A stretch of 64,000 nucleotides of DNA from Bin87 sp965197635 (GTDB lineage Bacteria; Chloroflexota; Dehalococcoidia; Lucifugimonadales; UBA3495). Below the pieces are notes generated by a model. The model worked only from the letters and a program-made list of their open reading frames with translations. It was not told the DNA's origin and made no database searches. Position numbers and translations under genes: made by a program. Position 1 is the first letter of the stretch, and each line of letters opens with the position of its first letter. This document shows positions 1 to 8,181 of this stretch, piece after piece. The stretch spans positions 868,001-932,000 of the forward strand of contig CBDANN010000008.1 in assembly GCA_965197635.1 (NCBI GenBank), written 5' to 3'.

Positions 1-306
1 AACGACGTGTTCGAGTTCGCCGTGGTACCCGACCGCGTGCTCTACCTGGATGTGGACGTAGAGCACCTGCTCCCCAGGGTGCTGGCGGTAAGGCAGCTGG
101 ACCATTGGGAGTCAGGGGAGGACTTTCTCCGCGGGACGGACCTGTACGAAAATTTCATCAGGTATCAGAGCGCCCTGATTGACGAGTTCCGGGAACTGGC
201 CAAAGAGCAAAACTTCGTCACGGTGGACGCCCGGGGCAGCGTGGGCGACGTTTTCGCAGCCCTGCAAACCGAGGTGCGGGAAGCGTTGAAGGGTATGGGG
301 GAGTAG
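1..306 (+). CDS. tmk: Thymidylate kinase, C-terminal part (cut by window edge)
   Basis: The open frame runs from base 1 without a convincing start, so the 5' part lies outside the window. The visible ~100 residues match the C-terminal half of the dTMP kinase family: a beta strand with VLYLDVDVEHLL (family: LDVDPE), an acidic lid-like stretch, a helix around YENFIRYQSALIDEFRELA, and a final VTVDARGSVGDVF segment before a closing helix. dTMP kinase phosphorylates dTMP to dTDP in the cytosol. The P-loop is not visible, so another P-loop nucleotide kinase of the same fold is possible. Confidence 0.62.
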   Translation, partial: NDVFEFAVVPDRVLYLDVDVEHLLPRVLAVRQLDHWESGEDFLRGTDLYENFIRYQSALIDEFRELAKEQNFVTVDARGSVGDVFAALQTEVREALKGMGE

Positions 307-416
307 CGACGGGCGTTTCGGGACATAGCTCGGTGCCCGGCGCGACGAACCAACGTAGTATAGTATGCTATGAACAGATGGCCCCGCCAAACTCGGGACA
401 AGCAGGAGGGGTCATT

Positions 417-791
417 ATGAGTACCCCCAACGCACAAAGGAATGATCTACCGGGAAGCGTATCGATGCTGGCGGGCGATGCTGAGCCGGTGACGGGAGCA
501 CGGTTTCAGCATGGAACCGAGCGTCCCTTCCACAATCCTGCATCGGACGGTTGGGCGAGCCTGGCCAGCTTTGTCTTTGCCGGTATGACTGGCGCCGGCC
601 TGCTGGTCGTGGTGTTCGGCGTGTACTTGACCCGCAGCGACCTATTCATCCTTGTCGGGGCCGCGACTATGAGCCTAGCCGCGATGGGTTGGGTAGCCGT
701 GGCGTTGGTGATGATTGGCATAATCGTGAAGCGCTGGTTCACCTTCTCCGGTAGGTCAGATAAAGCGCCGCGGCGAGCCAAGCCAAGATAA
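417..791 (+). CDS. Small two-helix membrane protein, unknown function
   Basis: The 124-aa product is not recognised. The ATG at 417 is preferred over the upstream in-frame start because a strong AGGAGGGG ribosome site sits 5-7 bases before it. Residues 1-45 are polar; two hydrophobic segments follow (about residues 48-72, FVFAGMTGAGLLVVVFGVY, and 78-103, ending VALVMIGIIVK), and the tail is strongly basic (KAPRRAKPR), which suggests a cytoplasmic C-terminus. Its 3' end overlaps the convergent gene at 739-981 by 53 bases. No enzymatic motif is visible. Confidence 0.6.
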   Translation: MSTPNAQRNDLPGSVSMLAGDAEPVTGARFQHGTERPFHNPASDGWASLASFVFAGMTGAGLLVVVFGVYLTRSDLFILVGAATMSLAAMGWVAVALVMIGIIVKRWFTFSGRSDKAPRRAKPR

Positions 792-981
792 CCACTGCCG
801 CCGTCACCGCCAAACTCAACAAAATGAGGTCAAGAACGACTGGCAACGAGCCAGTGAGGCGCGATGGCGGTAAATCGCTGGTCAAGCGCCGTTCAATTAG
901 AAAATAAGCCAAAACCAGCAGGGCGGCCGCGCACGCGCCCAACACAACTACCTGTTGCCATGGGTCGGACAGCGCGCCCAT
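739..981 (-). CDS. Small hydrophobic membrane protein, unknown function
   Basis: The 80-aa product has three hydrophobic stretches (about residues 8-26, 44-59 and 60-75) and ends in YRRR. I chose the ATG at 981; a TTG at 984 is also possible and neither has a clear Shine-Dalgarno. It is convergent with, and overlaps by 53 bases, the small membrane protein at 417-791. One of the two overlapping frames could be spurious, but the hydrophobic pattern here is regular enough to suggest a real membrane protein. Confidence 0.42.
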   Translation of the reverse strand: MGALSDPWQQVVVLGACAAALLVLAYFLIERRLTSDLPPSRLTGSLPVVLDLILLSLAVTAAVVILAWLAAALYLTYRRR

Positions 982-1084
982 CAAAACCGAGATCAGTTTA
1001 TCTAAACCGATCCTTTAACTCGGCATACGTGCCGGACCTACTGCTCAACGAACAGCGACCATGTCGCCGTCGCTTTTGAATCTC

Positions 1085-2206
1085 CTACAAATCCAGCGCG
1101 TCCGCCAGCCGACGCCGGTGGAACTTGGGGTCGCCCAGGAACTGGTACAGCGTACGCGAGGCGGTGGTATGCAGGGTCAGGCCGTACTCGGTGGTGCTGC
1201 CCACGCCGGCGTGGACCTCGTGGGCATGGTTGCAGGCGTTGTAGTAAGCGACACTGCTGACCGCTTTGGCCAAGTGGACGCTGTCCTCGGCAGGACGCTC
1301 GCTATCCAGCTTCCACAGGGCTTCATAGGTGGTCCAACGCGCCGCATCCAGCTCGTTGACCAGGTTGATGATGTGGTCCTGCACCCGCTGGAACCGGCCA
1401 ATGGGCGTGCCGAATTGGATCCGGGTTCGGCTGTAATCGACGGACATCTCGTACACCTGCTGCGAACCGCCCACCTGGTAAGCGCAAAGCAACGGTATGG
1501 CAGCGGCCACCGCGTGTTCCAACGCGGTCCAGCCTCGGGCGAAATCGCCACCCAACACCGCCGACGGCGCAATCTGTACCCCGTCCAGCCGGACCTCGGC
1601 CAGGTTCCAGGCAAAACCATCCAGCCGCCGTATGGCGACTCCGGGAGCGTCGGCGGGTATCATCACCAGGCCAACGTGCTGTCGGTTCTCCGTCCGCACC
1701 GCGCAAATCAGGTCGGTGGCGGCGGCGGCGTCATACACGTACACTTTGGTTCCCGAAATCCGGTAACCGGCCCCGTCGGGCGCCGCGATGGCCTGCACGT
1801 CCGATTCGTCCCATTGGTAATCGGCTTCCGTGATCGCCAGCGCCACGGTGCGCCGCCCGGCGGCTACGTCAGGCAACAGGGAACGTTTCTGCTCCTCGGT
1901 GCCAGCCTCCAAAATGGTCAAGGCTCCCAGGGCCGCGCTACTCAGATGTGGGCCAGGCACCGGCCCGCGTCCCAGCTCCTCGAACAACACCCCGGCATCG
2001 GTGTATGAGCCGCCCTCACCGCCGTACTCGGTGGGAATGATTATGCCCAGCCAGCCGGTGGCTGCCAGCTTCTGCCACGGTTCCGACGGCGCGGTTTGCC
2101 CGGTGGCTTGCAGTTCCAGCAGCACATCCTTGGGATATTCGGTATCCACAAACCGGCGCACTGCCGCCTTGAGCATTTCCTGTTCTTCGCTGAGGGCCAG
2201 ATCCAT
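1085..2206 (-). CDS. Acyl-CoA dehydrogenase family protein (second of pair)
   Basis: The 373-aa flavoprotein belongs to the acyl-CoA dehydrogenase (ACAD) superfamily, which oxidises acyl-CoA at C2-C3 using FAD. Visible family features are the N-terminal helical start (MDLALSEEQEML), EEYGG-type TEYGGEGGSYTDAGVLFEE, the middle beta domain (ALAITEADYQWDESDV, weaker than the usual TEP motif), and the C-terminal helical domain with FGTPIGRFQRVQDHI, a classic ACAD signature. The start at 2206 is set by GGAG eight bases upstream; the longer frame has no such site. It lies 71 bases downstream of another ACAD gene on the same strand. The degenerate middle motif suggests it may be the structural half of a heteromeric enzyme. 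Confidence 0.88.
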   Translation of the reverse strand: MDLALSEEQEMLKAAVRRFVDTEYPKDVLLELQATGQTAPSEPWQKLAATGWLGIIIPTEYGGEGGSYTDAGVLFEELGRGPVPGPHLSSAALGALTILEAGTEEQKRSLLPDVAAGRRTVALAITEADYQWDESDVQAIAAPDGAGYRISGTKVYVYDAAAATDLICAVRTENRQHVGLVMIPADAPGVAIRRLDGFAWNLAEVRLDGVQIAPSAVLGGDFARGWTALEHAVAAAIPLLCAYQVGGSQQVYEMSVDYSRTRIQFGTPIGRFQRVQDHIINLVNELDAARWTTYEALWKLDSERPAEDSVHLAKAVSSVAYYNACNHAHEVHAGVGSTTEYGLTLHTTASRTLYQFLGDPKFHRRRLADALDL

Positions 2207-2277
2207 CGGTAATTGCTCCAACAATTGGGTAGGGGCGACGCATGCGTCGCCCCTAAGTGTAATAAACGACAATAGGT

Positions 2278-3510
2278 TTACGCCAAGGCTCCGGCCCGTT
2301 CCCGTTGCTGTCGTCCGATGCCGATGCGACGGGCCATGATGACCTTTTGGATGTCCGTGGTGCCGCCGGGGTGCAGGGCGATGATGGCGGCGCGCTGGTT
2401 CGACTCTATGTGGCCTTCTCCGGCTCCCCAGTGCTTGTCTTTGGTCAATGCCGCCGGCCCCAGGATGTCCAGGATGCCGGTGGCGATGCGTAGTCCTGAC
2501 TGCTTGCGGAAGTAGGACGCCTGCGGCCCTTCGTAGGTGATGTGGGCGCCACTGTGCCGCATCCAGTAGTTGCGCAGCTGGAACAGGCGGCCAATTTCGG
2601 CGTCGATGTAAATGTCAACCAGCCGCTCGCGCACGTCCGGGTCCTTGCTCAAAGGCTGTCCCCGCCGGTTGTTAGTCTTGCAGTGGTCGAAGATACGGTC
2701 AACGATCCAGTTGCGTCCGATGCGGCCGCCGGTGCCGTGCTCCAGCTCCAGGTGAGTGGTGGCAACCTTCCAGCCTTCATTTTCGCCGCCGATGAGGTTG
2801 CGTGCCGGCACGCGCACGTTATCGAAATAGACGATGTTCTTAACACCCGAGCCCGCGCCCGACTCGCCGGCCGACGACAGCAGGTCCATAGGGAATACGC
2901 TGATGCCGGGCAGGTTGGATGGCACCATGAACCAGCTCAGGTTCTGGTGCCGGTCGCCCTCTGGGTCGGTGCAGGTGATCGTCCACATATAATCGGAACC
3001 GTGAGCGCTGCCGACATAGACCTTTTGTCCGTTGATGACGTAATCGTCGCCGTCGCGACGGGCCGCCGTCTTGGCGTTGGCCAAGTCGGAGCCGGCCTCC
3101 GGCTCGGTGAGGAGCTGCCAGGTGCGGATTTCGCCCTTGAAAATCTTGGGCAGAAATTCCTGCTTCTGCTCCTCGGAACCCCACACCAGGATCGAGTTGC
3201 CGCCCAGCCGCCCGCCCGAGTCGTAATAGGGCGGCAGCGAAAGGTTGTAGCCGTCGATCTCCTCTTCCAGCACCACCGAGTGATCAACGGTCAGCCCGCC
3301 TCCGCCGTATTCCTCCGGCGCGGTGGGCCAGAGCCAACCCTTTTCGCCCAGGCTACGACCAAGATCCCGACGAAGCTGGTACTGCTCATAGGTCAGGTCA
3401 ATGGAGTCGGCGGGATGCTCAATGCCGCCGGGAATGTTCTCCTGCATCCACTCCTGCACCTCGGTGCGAAAAGCTTCCTGCTCAGCGGTGTAACGGGGTT
3501 CAAAGTCCAT
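2278..3510 (-). CDS. Acyl-CoA dehydrogenase family protein (first of pair)
   Basis: The 410-aa protein is a canonical ACAD: EEYGGGGLT near residue 67, TEPEAGSDL at about 135-143 (FAD/substrate-contact strand), INGQKVYVG in the beta domain and the C-terminal four-helix bundle with IGRNWIVDRIFDH. ATG 3510 is chosen because GAGG lies six bases before it; ATG 3522 has no ribosome site. It is transcribed just ahead of the second ACAD gene, with a 71-base gap, so they are probably co-transcribed. The substrate cannot be told from sequence; fatty acids, branched acids or side chains of cyclic compounds are all possible. Confidence 0.93.
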   Translation of the reverse strand: MDFEPRYTAEQEAFRTEVQEWMQENIPGGIEHPADSIDLTYEQYQLRRDLGRSLGEKGWLWPTAPEEYGGGGLTVDHSVVLEEEIDGYNLSLPPYYDSGGRLGGNSILVWGSEEQKQEFLPKIFKGEIRTWQLLTEPEAGSDLANAKTAARRDGDDYVINGQKVYVGSAHGSDYMWTITCTDPEGDRHQNLSWFMVPSNLPGISVFPMDLLSSAGESGAGSGVKNIVYFDNVRVPARNLIGGENEGWKVATTHLELEHGTGGRIGRNWIVDRIFDHCKTNNRRGQPLSKDPDVRERLVDIYIDAEIGRLFQLRNYWMRHSGAHITYEGPQASYFRKQSGLRIATGILDILGPAALTKDKHWGAGEGHIESNQRAAIIALHPGGTTDIQKVIMARRIGIGRQQRERAGALA

Positions 3511-3723
3511 GGTCTGCCTCATGGCCGGCCCAGCAAAGGCCGGCAGGATTGAATGTGAAGCGGGTACAGGGCGCAATTATGCCCTATGGCAGGGGATGGG
3601 GCAACCGGACCGAGAGCCTCACGCGTACCCGGTTTGGTGCCGTGGAGGGGTGAAGATTAGGGGTGGCGGGTCGGGAGTAGCGAGATAGCATTCGTAACCC
3701 AGGTTCAGGATGCCAAACTTGCC

Positions 3724-3921
3724 TCAGGAGCAAATCCCACGTCGGAATGACAGCGTAACGCGCATTCCCACCAGTATCAGCAGGCAACAGGCCAGCAGCA
3801 GTCCCACCTGCAGCCATCGCAGCCGGTCCGTGGTGGTTACGGTGCTTCGGTCCAGTCCAAAGCGCTGCTTGCCATCCTTGAAGTACTGTTCCGGCTGCAT
3901 CCGGCGCCGATACATCCGCAC
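3724..3921 (-). pseudogene. IS4-like transposase remnant (C-terminal piece)
   Basis: About 65 residues read like the end of an IS4-type DDE transposase: EQYFKDGKQRFGLDR followed by a hydrophobic LLLACCLLILVG helix, where the family has its catalytic-Glu helix and closing segment. No N-terminal half, inverted repeats or start are present. It lies next to an unrelated IS256-type remnant, so this stretch is a graveyard of insertion sequences downstream of nothing functional. Confidence 0.5.
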
Positions 3922-3968
3922 CGCCTGGTGATGGTCGGTCAGCGAAGTAGCCAGATACTAGGGATCCG

Positions 3969-4919
3969 ATGGCCGCGGGCCCAGTAGTGCACCAGGTTGA
4001 TTACTGCCGCGCCGTCTCGAAGACGGGCCACGTAGTCCATTGGGTTGCTGGTGTGATTGGGCATCTGTTGCCGGAAGCGGATGAGCCTGTCTCTGCCAAA
4101 GCCACGGTCCGCCTGATCAAGGCTTTGGGCTGCGACGGGATCTCCAAAAGCCAGGTGTCGCGCATCTGTCAGGACTGGACGAGGTGGTGGAGAACTTCCT
4201 TGGCCGACGCCTGGACGGCGACCCTTACCCCTATGTGTGACTGGGCACTCACCCAGAAGGTCAGGGAAGATGGACGTATCGTGAATGTCAGCGTGGTGGC
4301 CACCGGCGTGAGCGCTGTGGGTCAGCTGGAATCTGTCAGGACTGGCGAGGTGGTGGAGAACTTCCTTGGCCGACGCCTGACCCTTACCCCTATGTGTGAC
4401 TGGGCACTCACCCAGAAGGTCAGGGAAGATGGACGATCGTGAATGTCAGCGTGGTGGCCACCGGCGTGAGCGCTGTGGGTCAGCTGGAAGCGGCCGGGAC
4501 GTGGGGACGGGGTCTTCAGGCTGTCCTCCCTGCGTTCACTGAACGCTTTGGTCTCAGCGGGGTGGAACTGGTCATCTCCGACGCCCACCAGGGTTTGAAG
4601 AACGCCATGGCCACGGTGTTTGCCGAGGTCGGTTGGCAACGCTGCCGGACCCGACATCCTGGCCTTCACCGCCTTCCCGGTGTCCCACTGGCAGAAACTC
4701 TGGTCGAACAACCTTCTGGAACGACTGAACAAGGAGATCCGGCGGCGTACGGACGTGGTAGGCGTTTTTCCCAACCGGACCGTGCCCCGTCGCCTGGTGG
4801 GCGCGGTGCCGGCCGAACAACACGACGAATGGGCTGAGGGTGGTCGCTACCTCAAGATCATCAAGGACCACGACAGCGAAGCCCTGCCAGCAGGGAACAT
4901 TCCGGAGGCAGCAGCTTGA
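3969..4919 (+). pseudogene. IS256-family (mutator-type) transposase, decayed
   Basis: Three reading frames together reconstruct an IS256-type transposase: GISKSQVSRICQ (N-terminal helix), a DPYPYVWLDALTQKVREDGR-like strand holding the first catalytic Asp in a different frame, VELVISDAHQGLKNAM (second Asp) and LWSNNLLERLNKEIRRR (C-terminal Glu region). Between about 4650 and 4660 the usual 60-80 residue segment with the HFMRN region is missing. A ~160-bp internal tandem duplication (4167-4490) and several single-base shifts break the frame. It cannot make an active enzyme. Confidence 0.8.
4167..4490 (+). repeat. Imperfect ~160-bp tandem duplication inside IS256 remnant
   Basis: Positions about 4167-4330 and 4334-4490 are two copies of one segment of the transposase. 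The second copy lacks 1, 7 and 1 bases relative to the first (in GGACGAGG, CTGGACGGCGACC and GGACGTATCG), so the copies are otherwise nearly identical but differ only by small deletions. Confidence 0.85.
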
Positions 4920-5115
4920 ACTACATCAACAAGGATGACGACAATTACACCCATTGACGGGACGTAACCCAAATCAATCTTGAATCAACGTTATTGTGTG
5001 TTGTGACATCCGGTCGAATCCGGCATTGTCCGGGAAAAATATGGATGGAATGAAAAGAGCTCGTCATCCCAAAGGGAACGCGATCCCCTGTGGTCAGAGG
5101 GTTGTGACCGCTTTA

Positions 5116-5361
5116 TCATTCCGGTATCAGGCCGGCTGCGAGCAGAGCGTCGCGCAGTGCGTCGCCGGAAATGGCGTGCCTGGCGGTCCATCCGGTACTT
5201 GGTTGGCCCGCTGTTCCACGGGTCCAGACCAAGAGGACGCCCCTTTCCTCGTCCATGTCGCCGGGAATGGTGGAGCGTTCGATTTGGGTTTTGGACACCA
5301 TTGCCCATTCCTCTGTGGAGAACATAAGCTGTTGATTGCTGGTGGCTGCAGGTTCGGGCAT
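5116..5361 (-). CDS. Small hypothetical protein, 81 aa
   Basis: The product is not recognised. It is acidic to neutral, soluble, and has no membrane segment or signal peptide. The ATG at 5361 has a good site (ACAGGAGACACCC) just upstream, which is the main reason to call it real. It lies downstream of, and on the same strand as, the HEPN/ParA genes at 5419-8847 with a 57-base gap to the HEPN stop codon, so it may be the last gene of that operon. The C-terminus (GDALRDALLAAGLIPE) looks like an amphipathic helix. Confidence 0.6.
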   Translation of the reverse strand: MPEPAATSNQQLMFSTEEWAMVSKTQIERSTIPGDMDEERGVLLVWTRGTAGQPSTGWTARHAISGDALRDALLAAGLIPE

Positions 5362-5418
5362 TGGGTGTCTCCTGTCGGACGAAAGGCTTGACCCTAAAAG
5401 CGAAGCGTTCTCTGTGTT

Positions 5419-6013
5419 CTAAACCACTGCCGCGTGAACTGCCTCCGCCACGCTTTCTATGAATCCCACCGCATTGTCCGCCTGTGTGGCAGTCAAGGGC
5501 CATAACATGCCGATTTGTCCGTATGCTGGGTTCGAGTCCGCTTCGTGGACTATTTTATTCCGGCGGTCTACGACTAGGCGAACACGGTCCCTAACATCCC
5601 GCGATGTCGATTGTAGTTGTACGGCGACGGAGTTCCACAGTTCCACATTTGAAATGAGCCGTATCGCCTGCGCGATATCATCTGGCTGTTGGAACGTGCG
5701 ATGCCCTTTGTTCGTCAAGCCAAACGTCGCTTGCCGGCATAGAGACAGCCTGAAGAGTACCTGCAATCGTGACTTGGAACCGGTGAAAAGCGTCTGTCCG
5801 AACTCGTTGCCCCCTAAAGCATTCCAGCATTCCTATTCGCACAACTTCGTGAACATATAAGTCCAAGGCACTCACCACCATAACCAATTCAGACCGAAGA
5901 AGGTCTGTCCAAGTCCAGGGCGCCAGTCGTTTGAGCGCTAAGTACTTTATGTAGAGAACGAAGTTGCGGACGCGACCCAGGTTCCAATGGAACTGGTCAA
6001 TTGCCGTTTGCAT
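5419..6013 (-). pseudogene. HEPN-domain protein (RiboL-PSP-HEPN-like), frameshifted
   Basis: Two overlapping frames form one ~197-aa protein. The first part (DLLRSELVMVVSALDLYVHEVVR) and the later RTFQQPDDIAQAIRLI and VDRRNKIVHEAD match HEPN proteins of the RiboL-PSP type; RNKIVH is the R-x4-H active-site motif of HEPN ribonucleases. The shift lies around 5690-5705, where frame 1 reads WLDEQRASH and frame 2 continues RTFQQPDD. The ATG at 6013 overlaps the end of the upstream ParA-like gene by 17 bases, which implies translational coupling. The family is typical of toxin-antitoxin and anti-phage systems, acting on RNA. It could be intact if the shift is a sequencing error. Confidence 0.68.
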
Positions 6014-6466
6014 AGGTGGTCAATGCTATTACTTTGTCCGCTAGATCCGAGAAGAGATCCCGGAAACGATCCCGGGACTCTATGGTCCCAGTCAAGACTG
6101 GGCCAGTCAATCCAATCTGCTCCTCGTTCAATTCAAACACAGGCGTTTGATAACTCTGAGATTTGGCGACCAAGGTATTAAAGTCTGGTATCGTTATCAA
6201 ACAATGGTCGACGACCATTTGCTCTGTATATAGTTCTGGGGGCAGCATCATTTGAACAGAGTTGAATTGAGGAACCAATGTATCAGTTACGGCTTCGTTG
6301 ATTTTGTCTATCCAAATTTGGAAACCTCTCGCTGGGGTGCCGCCACGCGGGCGGTAATTCTGGACAACTGTTCCCAGGAATTTTGGCGTGTTCTCAAAGA
6401 ACGGGTATACAGCATCCCGGAGAATGGAAAGAGAACTCGCCCTATGCGACCACCTGAGCCACTTAG
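5997..6466 (-). pseudogene. ParA-like ATPase, 3' part (downstream of IS insertion)
   Basis: This is the C-terminal ~155 residues of the same gene whose 5' part lies at 8182-8847. Residues such as KFLGTVVQNYRPRGG, LYTEQMVVDHCLITIPDFN and RDRFRDLFSDLADKVIAL belong to the C-terminal half of long ParA-type ATPases. Joining 8182 to 6466 after deleting the IS1380 element and one 5-bp repeat gives a continuous frame (VLPKWLRWSHRASSLSILRD). The stop codon overlaps the HEPN start. Confidence 0.75.
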
Positions 6467-8176
6467 CCCGAATCCACCGAAGGGAAACCGTGGCGGCGGT
6501 CAGAGGAGGGATGAGGGACCAGGGATCGGGCTGGCGGGGACCTGATGCCGATGAAATGGACGATGTGGGGCGTGGATGCCGGTCCAAAGAGATGTTGACG
6601 ACCCGTAGTAGCGGCGCGGGAAGCGATTTTCAGCGCCGATCGCCGGCGGAGGCCATCAGGAGCCGAGCCTGGCGCGGCTGGGCCAGACAGTTAGGTAATC
6701 TGGTGGACAGGTCAGACGCCGCGGGCGTGGTCAAGAAGGGAGTGGCAGTGCGCGCAGTCTGGCCAGGGCGCTGCTGAACTGGTTTCGCCAGGGCCAGCCC
6801 TGGGGGAGATGCAAAGTGAGGCGGCGTGCCTTGCGGGTGAGGCGTCCGGCCAGGGAGAAGAAGCGCCTGCGCAGGGTCTTGGTGGTCGCCACCGGCTCGC
6901 CCAGCCCGAGGCGCGTGGTCCAGCGGGCCAGGTTGTGGGCCATCGTCTGGACGGCCAGCCAGGCGGCGTTGGCGGGGAAGCGGCCCGAGGGCAGGTGGTT
7001 GAGACCCACCCCGTACTTGAGGTCGCGGATGGCGTTCTCGATCTCGGCGTGGCGGCGATGATCGGCCTCCAGTTCCAGGGTGTCGCCGTCTCTATCGGTG
7101 ATGAAGCCGTGATAGCTGTAGTCGACCAAGAGGGCCAGCTGGGAGTTGGGCGTGGGCTGCACCCTTCGGACGATGAGACGCACCGGCACAGCATCGGGCT
7201 CACTGGCGAAGGGAGTGTAGCTGGTTTCGGCCACGTCGGCGGCGCCCTCCATCCAGTAAGGGATGGGCGTCCAGTCCTCTTCAGGTATGGCTTCGATGAG
7301 ATTGCGCAACTGGGCGTGCTGGCGGACGGTGATGGAGAAGCGGACCTTCATCTTGCGGCAGACGGCGACGATGTCGTGGTTGTAGAAGCCGCTGTCGGCC
7401 CGCATGGTGAGCGGTCCGGTGGCTCCGGCGTAGCGCACTCGCCTTACCGTCTCTCGCAGGAAGTGGGCCGCGCCGCGAGCGGTGTTGGCGCGTCCCTGGC
7501 GCAGCCGAGCCATCAGCACGTCGCCGGTGCCAGCGGCGACGGCGAACAGCGGGTGATAGCCCCGCTGGCCGGTGTAGGTGTGGCGGCGCGCCCCTTCCTT
7601 GGCCGGACCGTAGGTCTCACAGATGGTGGAGTCCAGGTCGATGGTCAACGGATCATCGCCCGGTCCGGCCCCGGCGCCCCAGGCTCGGGCCAGCGCCTCA
7701 CGGCTCACCCGATCCAGCTGCCGCGCGTGGCCCCAACGGAAACTCCGCAGGAACGTACCCAACGTGGACGGCGCCTTGACCACACAGCCCAGCACCTGCT
7801 CGGTCCCGCCAGCGCGCAGCGCGTCGGCGTCGTCGATGCAGTCGCCACCGGCCAGGGCCGACGCCACCAGGGTCAGCATCTTGTCCCCAGCATTCGCACG
7901 ACCCGGTGCATCTCCCAAGTCAACGTGGCGGTCCACCAGTTCGCCCAGACCCAGGTGATGGGCCAGCGTGACCGGCAGGATCAGTCCGGCGTTGGCCACC
8001 AGGCGGTGATCGTCGAAGGCGACCTGGATGCGCTCAAGGCGCTCAGGTGGTAGCATCCGTTGGGTGCTCCTTGTTCCGGGTTGGTTTGGTGTCTCACAAA
8101 CCATTATCCCCGAAGCCGGGAGCACTTTTTCAACCCTTCAGCACGACACCAACCTCATCCTTTCGGTGGATTGGGG
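6467..8176. mobile_element. IS1380-type insertion sequence, copy A (1710 bp)
   Basis: Terminal inverted repeats are CCCGAATCCACCGAAGGG on the left and, read inward from the right, CCCCAATCCACCGAAAGG. It is flanked by a perfect 5-bp direct repeat CTTAG (6462-6466 and 8177-8181). It carries one transposase gene and interrupts a ParA-like gene. A copy of the same length, with only a few base differences, sits at 47777-49486, and a truncated third copy at 62693-63179. The shared length and near identity point to recent movement. Confidence 0.93.
6731..8056 (-). CDS. IS1380-family transposase, copy A
   Basis: The 441-aa DDE transposase starts at ATG 8056 (MLPPERLERIQ), with AAGGAG nine bases upstream; the longer frame has no ribosome site. 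The acidic triad is visible as DPLTIDLDSTICETYG (D), MRADSGFYNHDIVAV (D) and EIENAIRDLKYGVGL (E). The protein is complete and lies fully within the element's inverted repeats, so it may be active. It differs from copy B at two residues (E/A in LIEAIPEEDW, T/A in VAAGTGDVL). Confidence 0.93.
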   Translation of the reverse strand: MLPPERLERIQVAFDDHRLVANAGLILPVTLAHHLGLGELVDRHVDLGDAPGRANAGDKMLTLVASALAGGDCIDDADALRAGGTEQVLGCVVKAPSTLGTFLRSFRWGHARQLDRVSREALARAWGAGAGPGDDPLTIDLDSTICETYGPAKEGARRHTYTGQRGYHPLFAVAAGTGDVLMARLRQGRANTARGAAHFLRETVRRVRYAGATGPLTMRADSGFYNHDIVAVCRKMKVRFSITVRQHAQLRNLIEAIPEEDWTPIPYWMEGAADVAETSYTPFASEPDAVPVRLIVRRVQPTPNSQLALLVDYSYHGFITDRDGDTLELEADHRRHAEIENAIRDLKYGVGLNHLPSGRFPANAAWLAVQTMAHNLARWTTRLGLGEPVATTKTLRRRFFSLAGRLTRKARRLTLHLPQGWPWRNQFSSALARLRALPLPS

Positions 8177-8181
8177 CTTAG

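Noticed and set aside
1061..3552. Plus-strand open frames of 315 and 336 codons over the acyl-CoA dehydrogenases
   Set aside because: These are antisense shadows of strongly conserved ACAD frames and have no recognisable content.
6809..8053. Long open frame (414 codons) antisense to the IS1380 transposase, repeated at 48119-49363
   Set aside because: It is a high-GC shadow of the transposase; the residue pattern is low complexity (G/Q/H rich) and there is no ribosome site. The transposase frame has clear catalytic motifs.
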